From Knoellia sinensis KCTC 19936 (GTDB taxonomy: Bacteria; Actinomycetota; Actinomycetes; Actinomycetales; Dermatophilaceae): DNA of 64,000 nucleotides. Where the stretch lies: the NCBI RefSeq assembly GCF_000768705.1, contig NZ_AVPJ01000009.1, positions 82,266-146,265 of the forward strand, given 5' to 3'. The notes under the pieces are model-generated. The model had not been told where the DNA came from and did no database searches. It was given only the letters and a program-made list of their open reading frames with translations. How positions within the stretch are numbered: position 1 is the stretch's first letter; every line of letters starts with the position of its first letter. This document shows, piece by piece, positions 1 to 9,437 of this stretch. Position numbers and translations under genes: made by a program.

Positions 1-72
1 GGGATGGAGGGCGAGGGCAACATCACCCGCGCCATCCAGGGCGAGCCCATCGGCACCCTCGTCACCCCCTGA
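1..72 (+). CDS. pyrH: UMP kinase, C-terminal end (partial)
   Basis: The first 72 bases read in frame as the last 23 residues of UMP kinase, ending [17 protein letters not shown] and a TGA stop. UMP kinase phosphorylates UMP to UDP in pyrimidine nucleotide synthesis. The GEPIGTLV ending is typical of bacterial PyrH, and frr follows it as in nearly all bacteria. The rest of the gene lies outside the window. Confidence 0.85.
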   Translation, partial: GMEGEGNITRAIQGEPIGTLVTP

Positions 73-178
73 GCACAGCCCCAGCCCGCGTGACGCGCCG
101 CAAGGCGATTGTTTGACAGACTTAGCCCGTGCCGCACGACTGGAGCGGCCGGCATACCGAGGAAAGAGGCGTGACCAC

Positions 179-736
179 ATGATCGACGAGACCTTGCTCG
201 AGGCCGAGGAAAAGATGGAGAAGGCCGTCGAGGTCGCGAAGGACAACCTCGCCGGCATTCGCACCGGTCGAGCCCACCCCGGCATGTTCAACAAGGTCGT
301 CGTCGACTACTACGGTGCGCCGACCCCGCTGCAGCAGCTCGCGTCGTTCCAGACGCCAGAGGCCCGCACGATCCTCATCACGCCGTTCGACAAGGGCGCG
401 ATGAACAACATCGAGAAGGCTTTGCGCGACGCCGACCTCGGCATCAACCCCTCCAACGATGGCAACATCATTCGCTGCGTCCTGCCGCAGCTCACGGAGG
501 AGCGCCGCAAGGAGTACATCAAGATGGCGCGCTCCCAGGGTGAGGACGCCAAGGTCTCGATCCGCAACATCCGCCGCTCGGCCAAGGAAGCCATCGAGAA
601 GCTCGTCAAGGATGGCGAGGTCGGCGAGGACGAGGGTTCGCGGGCCGAGAAGGACCTCGAGTCCACGACGAAGAAGTACGTCGAGACCATTGACGAGGTG
701 CTCAAGAGCAAGGAGTCCGAACTGCTCGAGGTCTGA
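179..736 (+). CDS. frr: Ribosome recycling factor
   Basis: This 185-residue protein is ribosome recycling factor, which with EF-G splits the post-termination ribosome in the cytoplasm. It starts [17 protein letters not shown] and contains the conserved RTGRAHP segment (about residues 28-34) and the [10 protein letters not shown] stretch; the length is the usual 185. The ATG at 179 was chosen because a purine-rich site (GGAAAGAGG, 161-169) precedes it and family alignment begins there; the frame stays open upstream to 113 but that part is unlike Frr. It lies 106 bases after pyrH and 21 bases before cdsA, so the three are probably co-transcribed. Confidence 0.97.
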   Translation: MIDETLLEAEEKMEKAVEVAKDNLAGIRTGRAHPGMFNKVVVDYYGAPTPLQQLASFQTPEARTILITPFDKGAMNNIEKALRDADLGINPSNDGNIIRCVLPQLTEERRKEYIKMARSQGEDAKVSIRNIRRSAKEAIEKLVKDGEVGEDEGSRAEKDLESTTKKYVETIDEVLKSKESELLEV

Positions 737-757
737 CCTCGAACTGACGGCTCCACG

Positions 758-1636
758 ATGACCGACCCATCCACCACCGAGGGTGATTCAGCAGCGACGC
801 GTGCCACGCGGTCAGCGTCGAAGAAGTCGCCGGGCAAGGCGGGGCGCAACCTCCCGGCTGCGATCGGTGTGGGCGTCGCGCTTGCCGGCCTCGTGATCGC
901 CTCGCTGGCCTTCCGCCGTGAGGCCTTCCTCGTCGTCCTCATTGGCGCCCTGTGGATCGGTGCGTGGGAGATGCGGCGCGCCGTCCGGCGGGCCGGCATC
1001 GATGTCCCCATCGTCCCCGTGGTCATCGGGACGATCTCGATGGTCCTGGCCGCCTACTTCCGCGGACCGGAGGCGCTGGTCCTGACGTTTGGCCTCACCG
1101 CCATCGGCATCACCATCTGGCGGGTCGCCGACGGGCTCGAGGGCGCCGTCCGGGACATTTCCGGCGCACTGTTCGTCGCGCTCTACCCCGCGTTCCTCGG
1201 CGGGTTCGCCGCGCTGCTCCTGATCCCCGACGACGGCCACCTCCGCATCATCTACTTCGTCCTCGTCACGGCCGCCTCGGACATCGGTGGCTATGCCTTC
1301 GGTGTCTTCCTCGGCAAGCACCCCATGGCGCCGTCGCTGTCGCCCAAGAAGTCCTGGGAGGGCTTTGGCGGATCGGTCTTCACCTGTGCCGTGGTGGGTG
1401 CCGTGGGTCTGGCGATGCTGCTGGACGGTGTGTGGTGGAAGGGCGCCGTGATCGGTGTCGTCGTCGCAGCGGCCGCCACGATCGGCGACCTCATCGAGTC
1501 GAGCATCAAGCGCGACCTCGGTGTCAAGGACATGGGCTCGCTGCTCCCCGGACATGGCGGGCTCATGGACCGCCTCGACTCGCTCGTCGTGTGCCTTCCC
1601 GTGGTGTGGGCACTTCTGCTCTGGGCTGCGCCCTGA
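758..1636 (+). CDS. cdsA: Phosphatidate cytidylyltransferase
   Basis: CDP-diacylglycerol synthase, an integral membrane enzyme that makes CDP-diacylglycerol from phosphatidate and CTP for phospholipid synthesis. The 292-residue protein has a polar Ser/Thr/Lys-rich N-terminus (about residues 1-30) followed by about eight hydrophobic segments. The CdsA signature is near the C-terminus: [11 protein letters not shown] followed by [11 protein letters not shown] (about residues 248-272), with its Lys-Arg, Lys-Asp and His-Gly-Gly elements intact. The ATG at 758 follows frr by 21 bases. The N-terminal extension is common in actinobacterial CdsA. Confidence 0.96.
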   Translation: MTDPSTTEGDSAATRATRSASKKSPGKAGRNLPAAIGVGVALAGLVIASLAFRREAFLVVLIGALWIGAWEMRRAVRRAGIDVPIVPVVIGTISMVLAAYFRGPEALVLTFGLTAIGITIWRVADGLEGAVRDISGALFVALYPAFLGGFAALLLIPDDGHLRIIYFVLVTAASDIGGYAFGVFLGKHPMAPSLSPKKSWEGFGGSVFTCAVVGAVGLAMLLDGVWWKGAVIGVVVAAAATIGDLIESSIKRDLGVKDMGSLLPGHGGLMDRLDSLVVCLPVVWALLLWAAP

Positions 1637-1694
1637 GCAGAGCCGTGATCTCGCACGGTTGGTGCTGGGGCGCGGGGCTGACAGACTGGCCGCG

Positions 1695-2909
1695 ATGACC
1701 TCTCTCCCAGAACCTCGCGTCGGTCGCCCCGAGCCCGGACAGTTGACCTTCCAGGCACCTCGCCGGGGCAAGCCGCCACGCCACCTCGCCGACCTCACGC
1801 CAGCCGAGCGCAAGGCCGCGGTCGAGGAGCTCGGCCACAAGGGGTTCCGCGCCAAGCAGCTGTCGACGCACTACTTCGAGCGGCTCGTCGAGTCGCCCGA
1901 GGAGATGACCGACCTGCCCAAGGCGGTGCGCGACCAGCTCGTCGCCGACCTCCTGCCGCCGCTGCTGACACCGGTCCGCACGCTGGAGGCCGATCGCGGA
2001 GCGACCCTCAAGTCGGTGTGGCGCCTGCACGATGGCGCGCTCGTCGAGTCGGTGCTCATGCGCTATCCCAAGCGGGTGACGATCTGCATCTCGAGCCAGG
2101 CCGGCTGCGGGATGAACTGCCCCTTCTGCGCGACCGGTCAGGAGGGCCTGACACGCAACATGTCGGCCGCCGAGATCGTCGAACAGGTCGTCGACGCCAA
2201 CCGCAAGCTGCGCCACGGCGCCCTGCCGGCGATCGGCGCCACCCATCCAGCTGAGGCGGGGCTGGGCGACGAGGCCGAGGACGATGCCGCCGCGTCGGCT
2301 CTCGGACCGCAGCGCGTCTCCAACGTCGTCTTCATGGGCATGGGCGAGGCCCTGGCCAACTACAAGGCGGCGATCGGCGCGATCCGTCGCCTCACCGACC
2401 CGGCACCCGACGGCCTCGGAATGAGCGCACGCGGCATCACGATGTCGACGGTCGGACTCGTGCCCGGCATCGACAAGCTCACCGCCGAGGGCATTCCGGT
2501 GACGCTCGCACTCTCGCTCCACGCACCCGACGACGAACTCCGCGACGAGCTCGTCCCGATCAACACGCGCTGGAAGGTCGACGAGGCCCTCGACGCCGCC
2601 TATCGCTACTACGAGGCGACCGGTCGCAGGGTCAGCATCGAGTACGCCCTCATCAAGGACATCAACGATCACGCCTGGCGCGCCGACCTCCTCGGCGAGA
2701 AGCTCGTCGCCCGTGGCAAGGGCTGGGTCCACGTCAACCCGATCCCGCTCAACCCGACGCCGGGATCGAAGTGGACGGCCTCCCGGCGCGGTGTCGAGCA
2801 GCAGTTCGTCGAGCGGCTCCGTGCCCATGGCATCCCCACGACGGTGCGCGACACCCGGGGCTCCGACATCGACGGTGCGTGCGGCCAATTGGCGGCCGCG
2901 ACCGCTTGA
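1695..2909 (+). CDS. rlmN: Dual-specificity RNA methyltransferase RlmN (radical SAM)
   Basis: Radical-SAM enzyme that makes 2-methyladenosine at A2503 of 23S rRNA and A37 of some tRNAs. The 404-residue protein has the iron-sulfur motif CGMNCPFC (C138, C142, C145) and the C-terminal methyl-carrying cysteine in DGACGQL (C396). The ATG at 1695 was preferred over earlier in-frame starts, which overlap cdsA and are unlike RlmN. Two oddities: about 30 acidic and alanine-rich extra residues lie just before the GMGE motif (about residues 178-210), and that motif reads GMGEAL where most RlmN have GMGEPL. A strong inverted repeat follows the stop. Confidence 0.96.
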   Translation: MTSLPEPRVGRPEPGQLTFQAPRRGKPPRHLADLTPAERKAAVEELGHKGFRAKQLSTHYFERLVESPEEMTDLPKAVRDQLVADLLPPLLTPVRTLEADRGATLKSVWRLHDGALVESVLMRYPKRVTICISSQAGCGMNCPFCATGQEGLTRNMSAAEIVEQVVDANRKLRHGALPAIGATHPAEAGLGDEAEDDAAASALGPQRVSNVVFMGMGEALANYKAAIGAIRRLTDPAPDGLGMSARGITMSTVGLVPGIDKLTAEGIPVTLALSLHAPDDELRDELVPINTRWKVDEALDAAYRYYEATGRRVSIEYALIKDINDHAWRADLLGEKLVARGKGWVHVNPIPLNPTPGSKWTASRRGVEQQFVERLRAHGIPTTVRDTRGSDIDGACGQLAAATA

Positions 2910-2913
2910 GCGC

Positions 2914-2965
2914 CAGGTGAGCGGACGGCATACCGAAAGTTCTTCGTATGCCGTCCGCTCGCCTG
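2914..2965. terminator. 20-bp inverted repeat built from two facing copies of the GGCATAC motif
   Basis: Arms 2914-2933 and 2946-2965 pair over 20 bp with one mismatch around a 12-base loop; the inner 15 bp (GAGCGGACGGCATAC against GTATGCCGTCCGCTC) are perfect. It begins five bases after the rlmN stop, so it probably terminates rlmN transcription, although no T-run follows. The arms are copies of the dispersed ACGGCATAC motif described separately. The 20-mer of the right arm recurs exactly at 42971-42990, inside cobIJ. Confidence 0.7.
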
Positions 2966-3024
2966 CGGCGACTCAGCCCACGACCTTGAGTGCGCTCTGC
3001 TTTCGCGCGTGAAACAGTCGTGGC

Positions 3025-3560
3025 ATGACCCGTGCAGCGCCGCTGGATCGCGAACTCGTCCTCGAGACAGATCGCCTGCTGCTCCGGCCGTGGCGGGTGG
3101 CCGAGGCCGCTGTCATGCGTGAGCTGTGGTCGAACGTGACCCACGAGTGCCTCCGCACCGTCACATCGACGCAGACGGACGTCCGACGGTCACGGAACTC
3201 GAGGCTTCGATCCGTCATGACCAGGTGTGGTCCACTGGTCTGCTCGCGGTCGAGAGGAAGTCCGATCGCGACGTCATCGGCTATTGCGGGCTGGTCGACA
3301 CGGGGCGAGGTGCGGAAGGTGAACCGGAGCTGGCGTTCGAGCTACTCCGCCAGCACTGGCGGCTGGGATACGCGACGGAGGCTTCGTGGGCGGTCCTGGA
3401 CTGGGCACGGTCGTGCGGGTACGAACGCCTGTGGGCCACGGTGTGGGACTGGAACTCTGCTTCTCGCCAGGTGCTCGCCAAGCTCGGCTTCGCCGAAATC
3501 GATCGCAGGGACGTGGATCCGGTCCACGGGGTGACCCTGTTCACCACGAGACAGCTCTGA
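3025..3560 (+). pseudogene. GNAT N-acetyltransferase, frameshifted
   Basis: Two overlapping frames together give one GNAT protein. The first (from ATG 3025) supplies the N-terminal half with LETDRLLLRPWR (residues 14-25) to about residue 41. The second (open from about 3126 to the stop at 3560) supplies ASIRHDQVWSTGLLAVE, the GYCGLV strand and the acetyl-CoA-binding region LGYATEASWAVLDWA, then NSASRQVLAKLGF. The join needs a change to the -1 frame near 3147, as if one base were missing. It may be a real disabling mutation or an assembly error; the rest shows no decay. The substrate is not predictable. Confidence 0.75.
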
Positions 3561-3640
3561 CGCGACGAGTGTGAGGCAGCGCGGTGCCGGTTGATGCGCT
3601 TCACCCCAGCAGGTGCAGGAACGGGGACTACTCTGCGGTA

Positions 3641-4825
3641 ATGCATCTCCGCACCGTCGCGGTCGGCATCGTCGCCGCCCTCACCCTGACTGCCTGTGGC
3701 AGTGCCCTGCCCGACAACCTGCGAGGTGAGGGCTCGCACAAGAGCAGCCACGCGACCTCGCCGTCCGTGGCACAGGCCAAGGTGAAGCCCGAACCACCGG
3801 ACGTGGCTCTTCGCTCGGGGGAGCGGTTCCAGGAGATCGGGCTGGCGGCGAAGTACACGCCCAAGGCGCCGTTCGGCACCGGGACCGACGACTACCGGTG
3901 CTTCCTCGCCGACCCCGAGTTCGCCGAGGACATGATCGTCAGCGGCGTCAAGGTCGCCCCGGACAATCCAGCGGCGGTCCATCACGTCATCCTCTACAAG
4001 GTCGACCCGGAGAACGTCGCGGCGGCCGAGGCGATGGACGCCAAGGACGACGAGCAGGGGTGGACGTGCTTCGGCGGGACGGGCATCAACGCCGGTCCCG
4101 GCGCTCAGCTCAACAATGCCGAGTGGGTCGGTGCCTGGGCTCCCGGCGGCGGGGAGCGGGTCATGGCGGAGGACATCGGCATTCCCCTCGCCAAGGGTTC
4201 ACGACTGGTGATCCAGATGCACTACAACCTGCTCGCTGGCGGTGGCGCCGACCAGAGCAAGGCTCGTCTGCGGCTGACCCCTGCGAGTGCTGGCCAGAAG
4301 AAGCCCCTGGAGACGATGCTGCTGCCCGCCCCGGTCGAACTGCCCTGTCGCAAGGGCACGCCCGGCGAGTTGTGTGCGCGCACACCCGCCGTCGCGGACA
4401 TTCGCGAGCGCTTCGGTGAGCAGGTGGCGACCGCGGACCTGCTGCATCTCCTGTGTGGCGAACTCAAGCCCGGACCGACGCAGTCGTGCACGCGCCCGAT
4501 CACCGAGGCCGGGGAGATCCGTGCCATGTCCGGGCACATGCACCTGCTCGGCAAGTCGATCACGATCGACGTCAACAAGGGCACCCCCCAGGCCGAGCGC
4601 GTGCTCGACATCCCCATCTGGAACTTCGACGACCAGGGTGCGATTGCCCCCAAGAAGCCGGTGTCGGTCAAGAAGGGCGACAAGGTCACCGTCACCTGCA
4701 CCCACGACCAATCGATGCGTGACGTGCTGCCTGCCTACGAGGGCACCAAGGAACGCTACGTGGCGTGGGGTGAGGGCACGACCGACGAGATGTGTTTGGG
4801 CATCCTGTTCCTCACGCGGGGCTGA
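3641..4825 (+). CDS. Lipoprotein, copper type II ascorbate-dependent monooxygenase-like
   Basis: A 394-residue exported lipoprotein: the hydrophobic N-terminus ends in the lipobox LTAC with Cys19, and a Ser/Lys/Pro-rich linker runs to about residue 55. The rest resembles the peptidylglycine alpha-hydroxylating/dopamine beta-monooxygenase fold. All likely copper ligands are in order: H114-H115 in VHHVILY and H194 in QMHYN (first copper), H299 and H301 in GHMH and M384 in DEMC (second copper). In animal enzymes these two coppers hydroxylate C-H bonds with O2 and ascorbate; the bacterial substrate is unknown. ATG 3641 was chosen because the signal peptide begins there. It stands alone, followed by a 127-base gap. 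Confidence 0.75.
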   Translation: MHLRTVAVGIVAALTLTACGSALPDNLRGEGSHKSSHATSPSVAQAKVKPEPPDVALRSGERFQEIGLAAKYTPKAPFGTGTDDYRCFLADPEFAEDMIVSGVKVAPDNPAAVHHVILYKVDPENVAAAEAMDAKDDEQGWTCFGGTGINAGPGAQLNNAEWVGAWAPGGGERVMAEDIGIPLAKGSRLVIQMHYNLLAGGGADQSKARLRLTPASAGQKKPLETMLLPAPVELPCRKGTPGELCARTPAVADIRERFGEQVATADLLHLLCGELKPGPTQSCTRPITEAGEIRAMSGHMHLLGKSITIDVNKGTPQAERVLDIPIWNFDDQGAIAPKKPVSVKKGDKVTVTCTHDQSMRDVLPAYEGTKERYVAWGEGTTDEMCLGILFLTRG

Positions 4826-4952
4826 TCGGGCGACCGGGAGAACTTCCCGGCTGAACCGGGAGGGCGTCCGTTCCGGCACGCCCACCCTCGGCTGGACCCT
4901 CGGAGGACAGCGCGGCCGCCCTTGGCCGAGCACCTTCACGAGGAGTCCACTC

Positions 4953-5681
4953 ATGTCGCACATCCCACTCCGGCTCGGGCGGATCGCCGGCGCGCTCGCC
5001 CTCGCGCACGTCGCACTGATCTTCGCCGGGATCTCACTCCAGCAAGGCCCGTTGTTCGCCGATGGCGCGCAGGGCATCGAGGACCAGTACGTCCAGGGGG
5101 ACCTCGCCCGCACGTTCAGCGGCGGTCTGCTCGAAGCATTCGGATTCGTCCTCCTCGTCCCCGTGCTGGTGCTCCTCGCTCGGCTCCTCGGACGCCGGTC
5201 CGAGGAGGGCCGGTGGGCGTCGCGCAGTGGTCTGCTGTGTGGCATCGCCTACGTCGCCGTCGTGTTCGCCGTGGGCTTCCCGGCCGGCGCCGCGGCGATG
5301 TACGGCGCCCAGAACGGCCTCGACGCCGACACGGCCTTCGCGCTGAACAACATTCGCCTTTTCGCCCACTTCCTGAGCATGTTCCTGCTTGCCGGGTCGA
5401 CAGCGGGAATCGCGCTCGCAGCCATCGCGGATCGCACGAACGTGAAGTGGGTGGGCGGATTCGGGCTCGTCACAACGGTCGCACTCGTCGCCTCGCCGCC
5501 GTTGACCGTCGTGCAGTGGCAGGACATCGGCTCGTTCGTGTGGATCGTGTGGTTCGTCGGTGTCGCCGTCCAGTTGCTGCGCGGTCGCATCGGGGCAGCC
5601 ACGTCCGAGCCGGCCCCCTCGGCCGAAACCGTCAATTCCACCGGATCCGGGGCAGAAGCCGCTCTGCTCGGGCACTCTTGA
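4953..5681 (+). CDS. Six-segment integral membrane protein, function unknown
   Basis: A 242-residue membrane protein that I cannot assign to a characterised family. About six hydrophobic segments are visible, near residues 8-28, 50-75, 85-108, 123-147, 150-168 and 172-192, followed by a polar Ser/Thr/Glu-rich tail of about 45 residues. The ATG at 4953 has AGGAG eight bases upstream and begins with a positively charged residue before the first segment. The gene ends 13 bases before the sensor kinase and may be expressed with it. DUF4386-like proteins have a similar layout, but the resemblance is only general. Confidence 0.7.
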   Translation: MSHIPLRLGRIAGALALAHVALIFAGISLQQGPLFADGAQGIEDQYVQGDLARTFSGGLLEAFGFVLLVPVLVLLARLLGRRSEEGRWASRSGLLCGIAYVAVVFAVGFPAGAAAMYGAQNGLDADTAFALNNIRLFAHFLSMFLLAGSTAGIALAAIADRTNVKWVGGFGLVTTVALVASPPLTVVQWQDIGSFVWIVWFVGVAVQLLRGRIGAATSEPAPSAETVNSTGSGAEAALLGHS

Positions 5682-5694
5682 GCCGAGGTGAGCC

Positions 5695-7677
5695 ATGCGA
5701 ACGGTGAGGGCGGTCCTGACACTCGCGGTCGCCGCCCTCGCCGTCGCGGGCGCGCTGACGCCGCCGGTCGTCGCGGCAGCGAGCCGCGGCGGGCTGGACC
5801 ATGCGGCGATTGCCCTCGTGATCGCCACCTACGCCGTCGTCGGCACGGCCATCGAGTTGGCGCGTTCGGGCCACGCCGTCGGCCGCCTCATGCTCGTGGG
5901 TGCTGCCGCCTGGGGCGTCGGTGAGGCACTGATCGCGCTCGCCATCGCCGACGGTGGCCCCGAGGGTTCGGGCGCCGCGCTGGGCGGTGTTGTCGGGACG
6001 GCCGCTCGGGGCCTCGGGTGGCTGCTCCTGGTTGTCGGCCTCCCGTTGTTCTTCCCCGATGGCAAACCGCCTCGGTATGCCGTCCGCCTCGCCGCTGCGG
6101 GTATCGGCCTGTTCCTCGCCGGGACTCTCCTCGCACCCGAACCGCTCGAGACCCGACTGTCCGGTGTCGACAACCCCATCGGCCTGCCGGCGGGCTGGCG
6201 TCTGGCGGCCGACCTCATGGCCGTGGGCGCTCTGGCGGTCGCCTTCGCCAGTCTCGTTCTCGCCGTCGTCGGACTCGTCCGTCGCTGGCGGCGCGGGGAT
6301 GCACTCGAGCGTCAGCAGCTCCTCATCTTCGCCCTGGCGATCGCGCCACCCCTGGTCCTGCTTCCCCTCATGGCCACGCCGTGGGTGGACCCGTGGATGT
6401 TCGCCGTGGTCACGGTGCCGGTCCCGCTCGCGGTCGGCGTGGCACTGCTCCAGCGGCGGCTGTACGACGTCCACCTCGCGGCGAACCGGTCACTCACCTA
6501 CGCGGGGCTCACCGTCGTGCTGGCCGGGATCTATGCCCTGGTCGTCGGTGGTGTCGGGGCCATGTTGAGCGACCGCGGTGCTGCCTGGCTTCCCTGGGTG
6601 GCCGCAGGTGTCGTCGCCATGGCCTTCTCTCCGTTGCGAGAGTCGTTGCAGCGCGGCGCGAACCGACTCACCTACGGCCGCTGGGCTGCTCCCGCCGAGG
6701 TGCTCGCCGACACCGGTCGCCGACTGGCCGACGCGGCCGATGGCCGTGCGCTCCTCACCTCGCTGACGGACGAGCTCGTCACCGGCCTCGGGCTGGACCA
6801 CGCCGAGATCACGGACGTGGGTGGGCACTCGCTGGCGTCCTCCGGCCGTGCGGGTGGGCGACAGGGACGACTGGAGCTCACGGCATACGGGCTTCGCGTC
6901 GGGGAACTGCACTGGAGCGGGCGCGAGCTGCGCGTGGGTGACCGGCGGCTGCTCGAGGACGTCGCTCGCCAACTGGGCGGTGTGGTGCACTCGGCCGGAC
7001 TGGTGGACGCGCTCCGCGCTGCGCAGGAGCGTCTCGTCACGGCCAGGGAGCATGAGCGCCGACGGCTCCGGCGTGACCTGCACGACGGTCTCGGACCGGC
7101 ACTGGCCGGGCTCGGTTTCGAGGTCGACGCCGTCGCCAACCTCGTCCGGGACGGTCAGGCGGTCGATGACCGACTCGAGCACCTCCGCTCAGGGCTGCGC
7201 GGGACCGTCGTCGAGGTGCGTCGCATCGTCGATGGACTGCGCCCTCCAGCCCTGGACGACTTGGGCCTGTTCGGGGCTGTGGCGCAGCTCGGTCATGAGC
7301 TCGCCGGTGGCGCCGGCCTGGACCTCGAGCTGGCACTGCCCACGGCGAGGCCCTCGCTTCCGGCAGTTGTCGAGGTCGTCGCCTATCGGGTCGCCCAAGA
7401 AGCCCTGACCAACGTCGTGCGGCACTCGGGGGCGACCTCATGTCGGGTCGCGGCCAACCTGACGGACGGTCTCCTCGCCCTTGAGGTCCGCGACGACGGG
7501 CGTGGACCCGCTGACCACGTCCGTGACGACACGGAGGGCGCGCACAGCGCCGGCGTGGGTCTGATGAGCATGCGCGAGCGCGCCGGCGAGATCGGCGGCC
7601 GCGTCGAGGTGCGTGCCCTGTTGCGAGGCACCTCCGTGACCCTGCGCCTCCCGGTGCGTGCTGGGGTGACGGCATGA
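5695..7677 (+). CDS. NarL-type sensor histidine kinase
   Basis: Membrane sensor kinase of 660 residues. The N-terminal half has about eight to ten hydrophobic segments (to about residue 310), then a GAF-like linker. The HisKA_3 dimerisation region holds the phospho-acceptor H463 in RRDLHDGLGP. The HATPase domain shows the N-box EALTNVVRHSG (N573), DDGRGP and GVGLMSMRERA. The ligand is not evident from sequence. It overlaps the response-regulator gene by four bases (7674-7677), so the two form a translationally coupled two-component system. Expression of the membrane protein just upstream may be linked. Confidence 0.9.
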   Translation: MRTVRAVLTLAVAALAVAGALTPPVVAAASRGGLDHAAIALVIATYAVVGTAIELARSGHAVGRLMLVGAAAWGVGEALIALAIADGGPEGSGAALGGVVGTAARGLGWLLLVVGLPLFFPDGKPPRYAVRLAAAGIGLFLAGTLLAPEPLETRLSGVDNPIGLPAGWRLAADLMAVGALAVAFASLVLAVVGLVRRWRRGDALERQQLLIFALAIAPPLVLLPLMATPWVDPWMFAVVTVPVPLAVGVALLQRRLYDVHLAANRSLTYAGLTVVLAGIYALVVGGVGAMLSDRGAAWLPWVAAGVVAMAFSPLRESLQRGANRLTYGRWAAPAEVLADTGRRLADAADGRALLTSLTDELVTGLGLDHAEITDVGGHSLASSGRAGGRQGRLELTAYGLRVGELHWSGRELRVGDRRLLEDVARQLGGVVHSAGLVDALRAAQERLVTAREHERRRLRRDLHDGLGPALAGLGFEVDAVANLVRDGQAVDDRLEHLRSGLRGTVVEVRRIVDGLRPPALDDLGLFGAVAQLGHELAGGAGLDLELALPTARPSLPAVVEVVAYRVAQEALTNVVRHSGATSCRVAANLTDGLLALEVRDDGRGPADHVRDDTEGAHSAGVGLMSMRERAGEIGGRVEVRALLRGTSVTLRLPVRAGVTA

Positions 7678-8267
7678 CCAGAGTGCTGGTGGTCGACGAC
7701 CACCCCATCTTCCGCGACGGCCTTGCGGGCATGCTGGCGACCATCGAGGACATCGAGGTCGTCGGCACCGCAGGCGACGGCGAGGAGGCGGTCCGACTCG
7801 CGACCGTGCTCCACCCGGCGGTCGTCCTCATGGACCTCAACCTGCCCGGGCTGCCGGGCCTCGAGGCGACACGGCGCATCGTGGCTGCCGATCTCGGGAC
7901 GCGTGTTCTCGTCCTGACCATGCAGGCGGACCAGGGCAGTGTCGCGGCCGCACTCCGGGTGGGTGCGAGCGGCTACCTGCTCAAGGAGGCCGGGCAGGAC
8001 GAAGTGCTCGCCGCGATCCGCACGATCGCCGCAGGCGGCACCGTCCTGGGGCGTGGTGCCCTACCGGACCGGACACGTCTGCCGGTCGATCTCACCGCTC
8101 GTGAGTCCGAGATCCTCGCACTCGTGGCCAGCGGCCTGACGAACGCCGAAATCGCACGCGAACTCGACCTCGGGCTCAAGACGGTGCAGAACCACGTCTC
8201 TCGCCTGCTCACGAAACTCCAGGTGCGGGATCGGACCCAGGCGGCGCTGATGATGCGCGGACTGTGA
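7674..8267 (+). CDS. LuxR/NarL-family response regulator
   Basis: A 197-residue DNA-binding response regulator. The receiver domain has the acidic pair D8-D9, phospho-acceptor D54 in VLMDLNLPG and K104 in GYLLKEAG. The C-terminal LuxR helix-turn-helix is LTARESEILALVASGL followed by NAEIARELDLGLKTVQNHV. It should be phosphorylated by the kinase it overlaps by four bases. Target genes are not evident; the preceding membrane-protein gene is one candidate. Confidence 0.93.
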   Translation: MTRVLVVDDHPIFRDGLAGMLATIEDIEVVGTAGDGEEAVRLATVLHPAVVLMDLNLPGLPGLEATRRIVAADLGTRVLVLTMQADQGSVAAALRVGASGYLLKEAGQDEVLAAIRTIAAGGTVLGRGALPDRTRLPVDLTARESEILALVASGLTNAEIARELDLGLKTVQNHVSRLLTKLQVRDRTQAALMMRGL

Positions 8268-8293
8268 CCGGTCCTCTCAGGCCCGAGGGCCAT

Positions 8294-9400
8294 TCATGAG
8301 CGGGAACTGAGAACGAGTTCGGCGGCCTCCTCCACGGTGTCGACGAGGTGGACGACCTCGCCCATCCCGCGCTCGCGACCCAGCGCCTCGATGGCGTGCC
8401 ACACCGGCACTTCGCGAGACCAGTGCTCCCGACCGACGAGCACGAGCGGAGGCAGGACACGCTCCGCGTCGGCGTAGTAGAGCGGCGTGATCGACTGGAA
8501 GATCTCCTGCACGGTCCCGGCCGCGCCATGGAGGACGATGAGGCCGGCGGTCGACCGCGCGAGCAGCCCGTCCTCGCGGATCGCGTTGCTGAAGTACTTC
8601 GCGATCCCATTGCAGAAGACGTTGGGCGGCTCATGCCCATAGAACCACGTCGGGATGCCAATAGACCGAACACGGTTGTCCTGCACAGGGATTCGCAGGA
8701 TGTCATCGTGGACATCGAGCGCGACCCGCGCCCACTCCGCGATCGAGGGGCGGAATGACGGTATGCCGGCCAGTCGTCCGAGTGCCTCCGTCACCGCCTC
8801 TTCCGTAGGGCAGAGTGCCCCGAGGTTCGCCGCCTCCATCGCACCGGGCCCGCCGCCGGTTGCGACCACGAGCCCAGCGGAGGCGAGCCGGTGTCCGAGA
8901 CGGGACGCGCCGGCATACGCGTCGCTGTCGCGCGTGAGCGCGTGGCCGCCCATGACACCGACAACCGGAACGCCGCCCACGAACTCGGTGAGCGCGTCAC
9001 TGATCGAGTCGTCGTGGATGGCGCGCAGCAACGTGACGAAGACGTCGTGGTGGAGGTCTGCCTCGCGCGACCACGTGTACGCGCGCGCGTCGGGAGTGTT
9101 GTCGTAGCCGTAGCGCGCCAGTCCGGCATAGAGCTCATGGGGTTGATAGAGGCTCGCGCGGTAGGCATTCACCGGCGCGTGCGGGTCGGTGGGGAAGACG
9201 AGCGCACCGTGCAGGCGGAGGTGCTGGTCCAGTTCGGTCGAGAGACGGCCACCGAGGACGACGAGGCCTTCGAGATCAGTGCGGGCGAGGAGGCGATCCT
9301 CGTGACGCGTGAGGTCGAGGTCCTGGAGCCGCAGGCCCCGGAGCGGGGCGCCGCTGGCCAAGGCATCACCGAGGTCGCGCAGGGTCTCGATCTCATTCAT
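8294..9400 (-). CDS. LOG-family (lysine-decarboxylase-like) nucleotide phosphoribohydrolase
   Basis: A 368-residue protein with a LOG-type core in its C-terminal two thirds: VVGVMGGHA, GGGPGAMEAAN and the late glycine motif region HGAAGTVQEI. Family members cleave cytokinin riboside monophosphates or other nucleotides to release the base. This one matches the longer bacterial type with an extra N-terminal domain of about 140 residues, so its substrate may differ. The start at 9400 (MNEIETL) was chosen; an in-frame ATG three codons earlier is possible. It is divergent from the phospholipase-D-like gene with only 37 bases between the starts. Confidence 0.8.
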   Translation of the reverse strand: MNEIETLRDLGDALASGAPLRGLRLQDLDLTRHEDRLLARTDLEGLVVLGGRLSTELDQHLRLHGALVFPTDPHAPVNAYRASLYQPHELYAGLARYGYDNTPDARAYTWSREADLHHDVFVTLLRAIHDDSISDALTEFVGGVPVVGVMGGHALTRDSDAYAGASRLGHRLASAGLVVATGGGPGAMEAANLGALCPTEEAVTEALGRLAGIPSFRPSIAEWARVALDVHDDILRIPVQDNRVRSIGIPTWFYGHEPPNVFCNGIAKYFSNAIREDGLLARSTAGLIVLHGAAGTVQEIFQSITPLYYADAERVLPPLVLVGREHWSREVPVWHAIEALGRERGMGEVVHLVDTVEEAAELVLSSRS

Positions 9401-9437
9401 GGTGCACATCCTGCCGGTTGGCCCTAGCGTGGATGCC

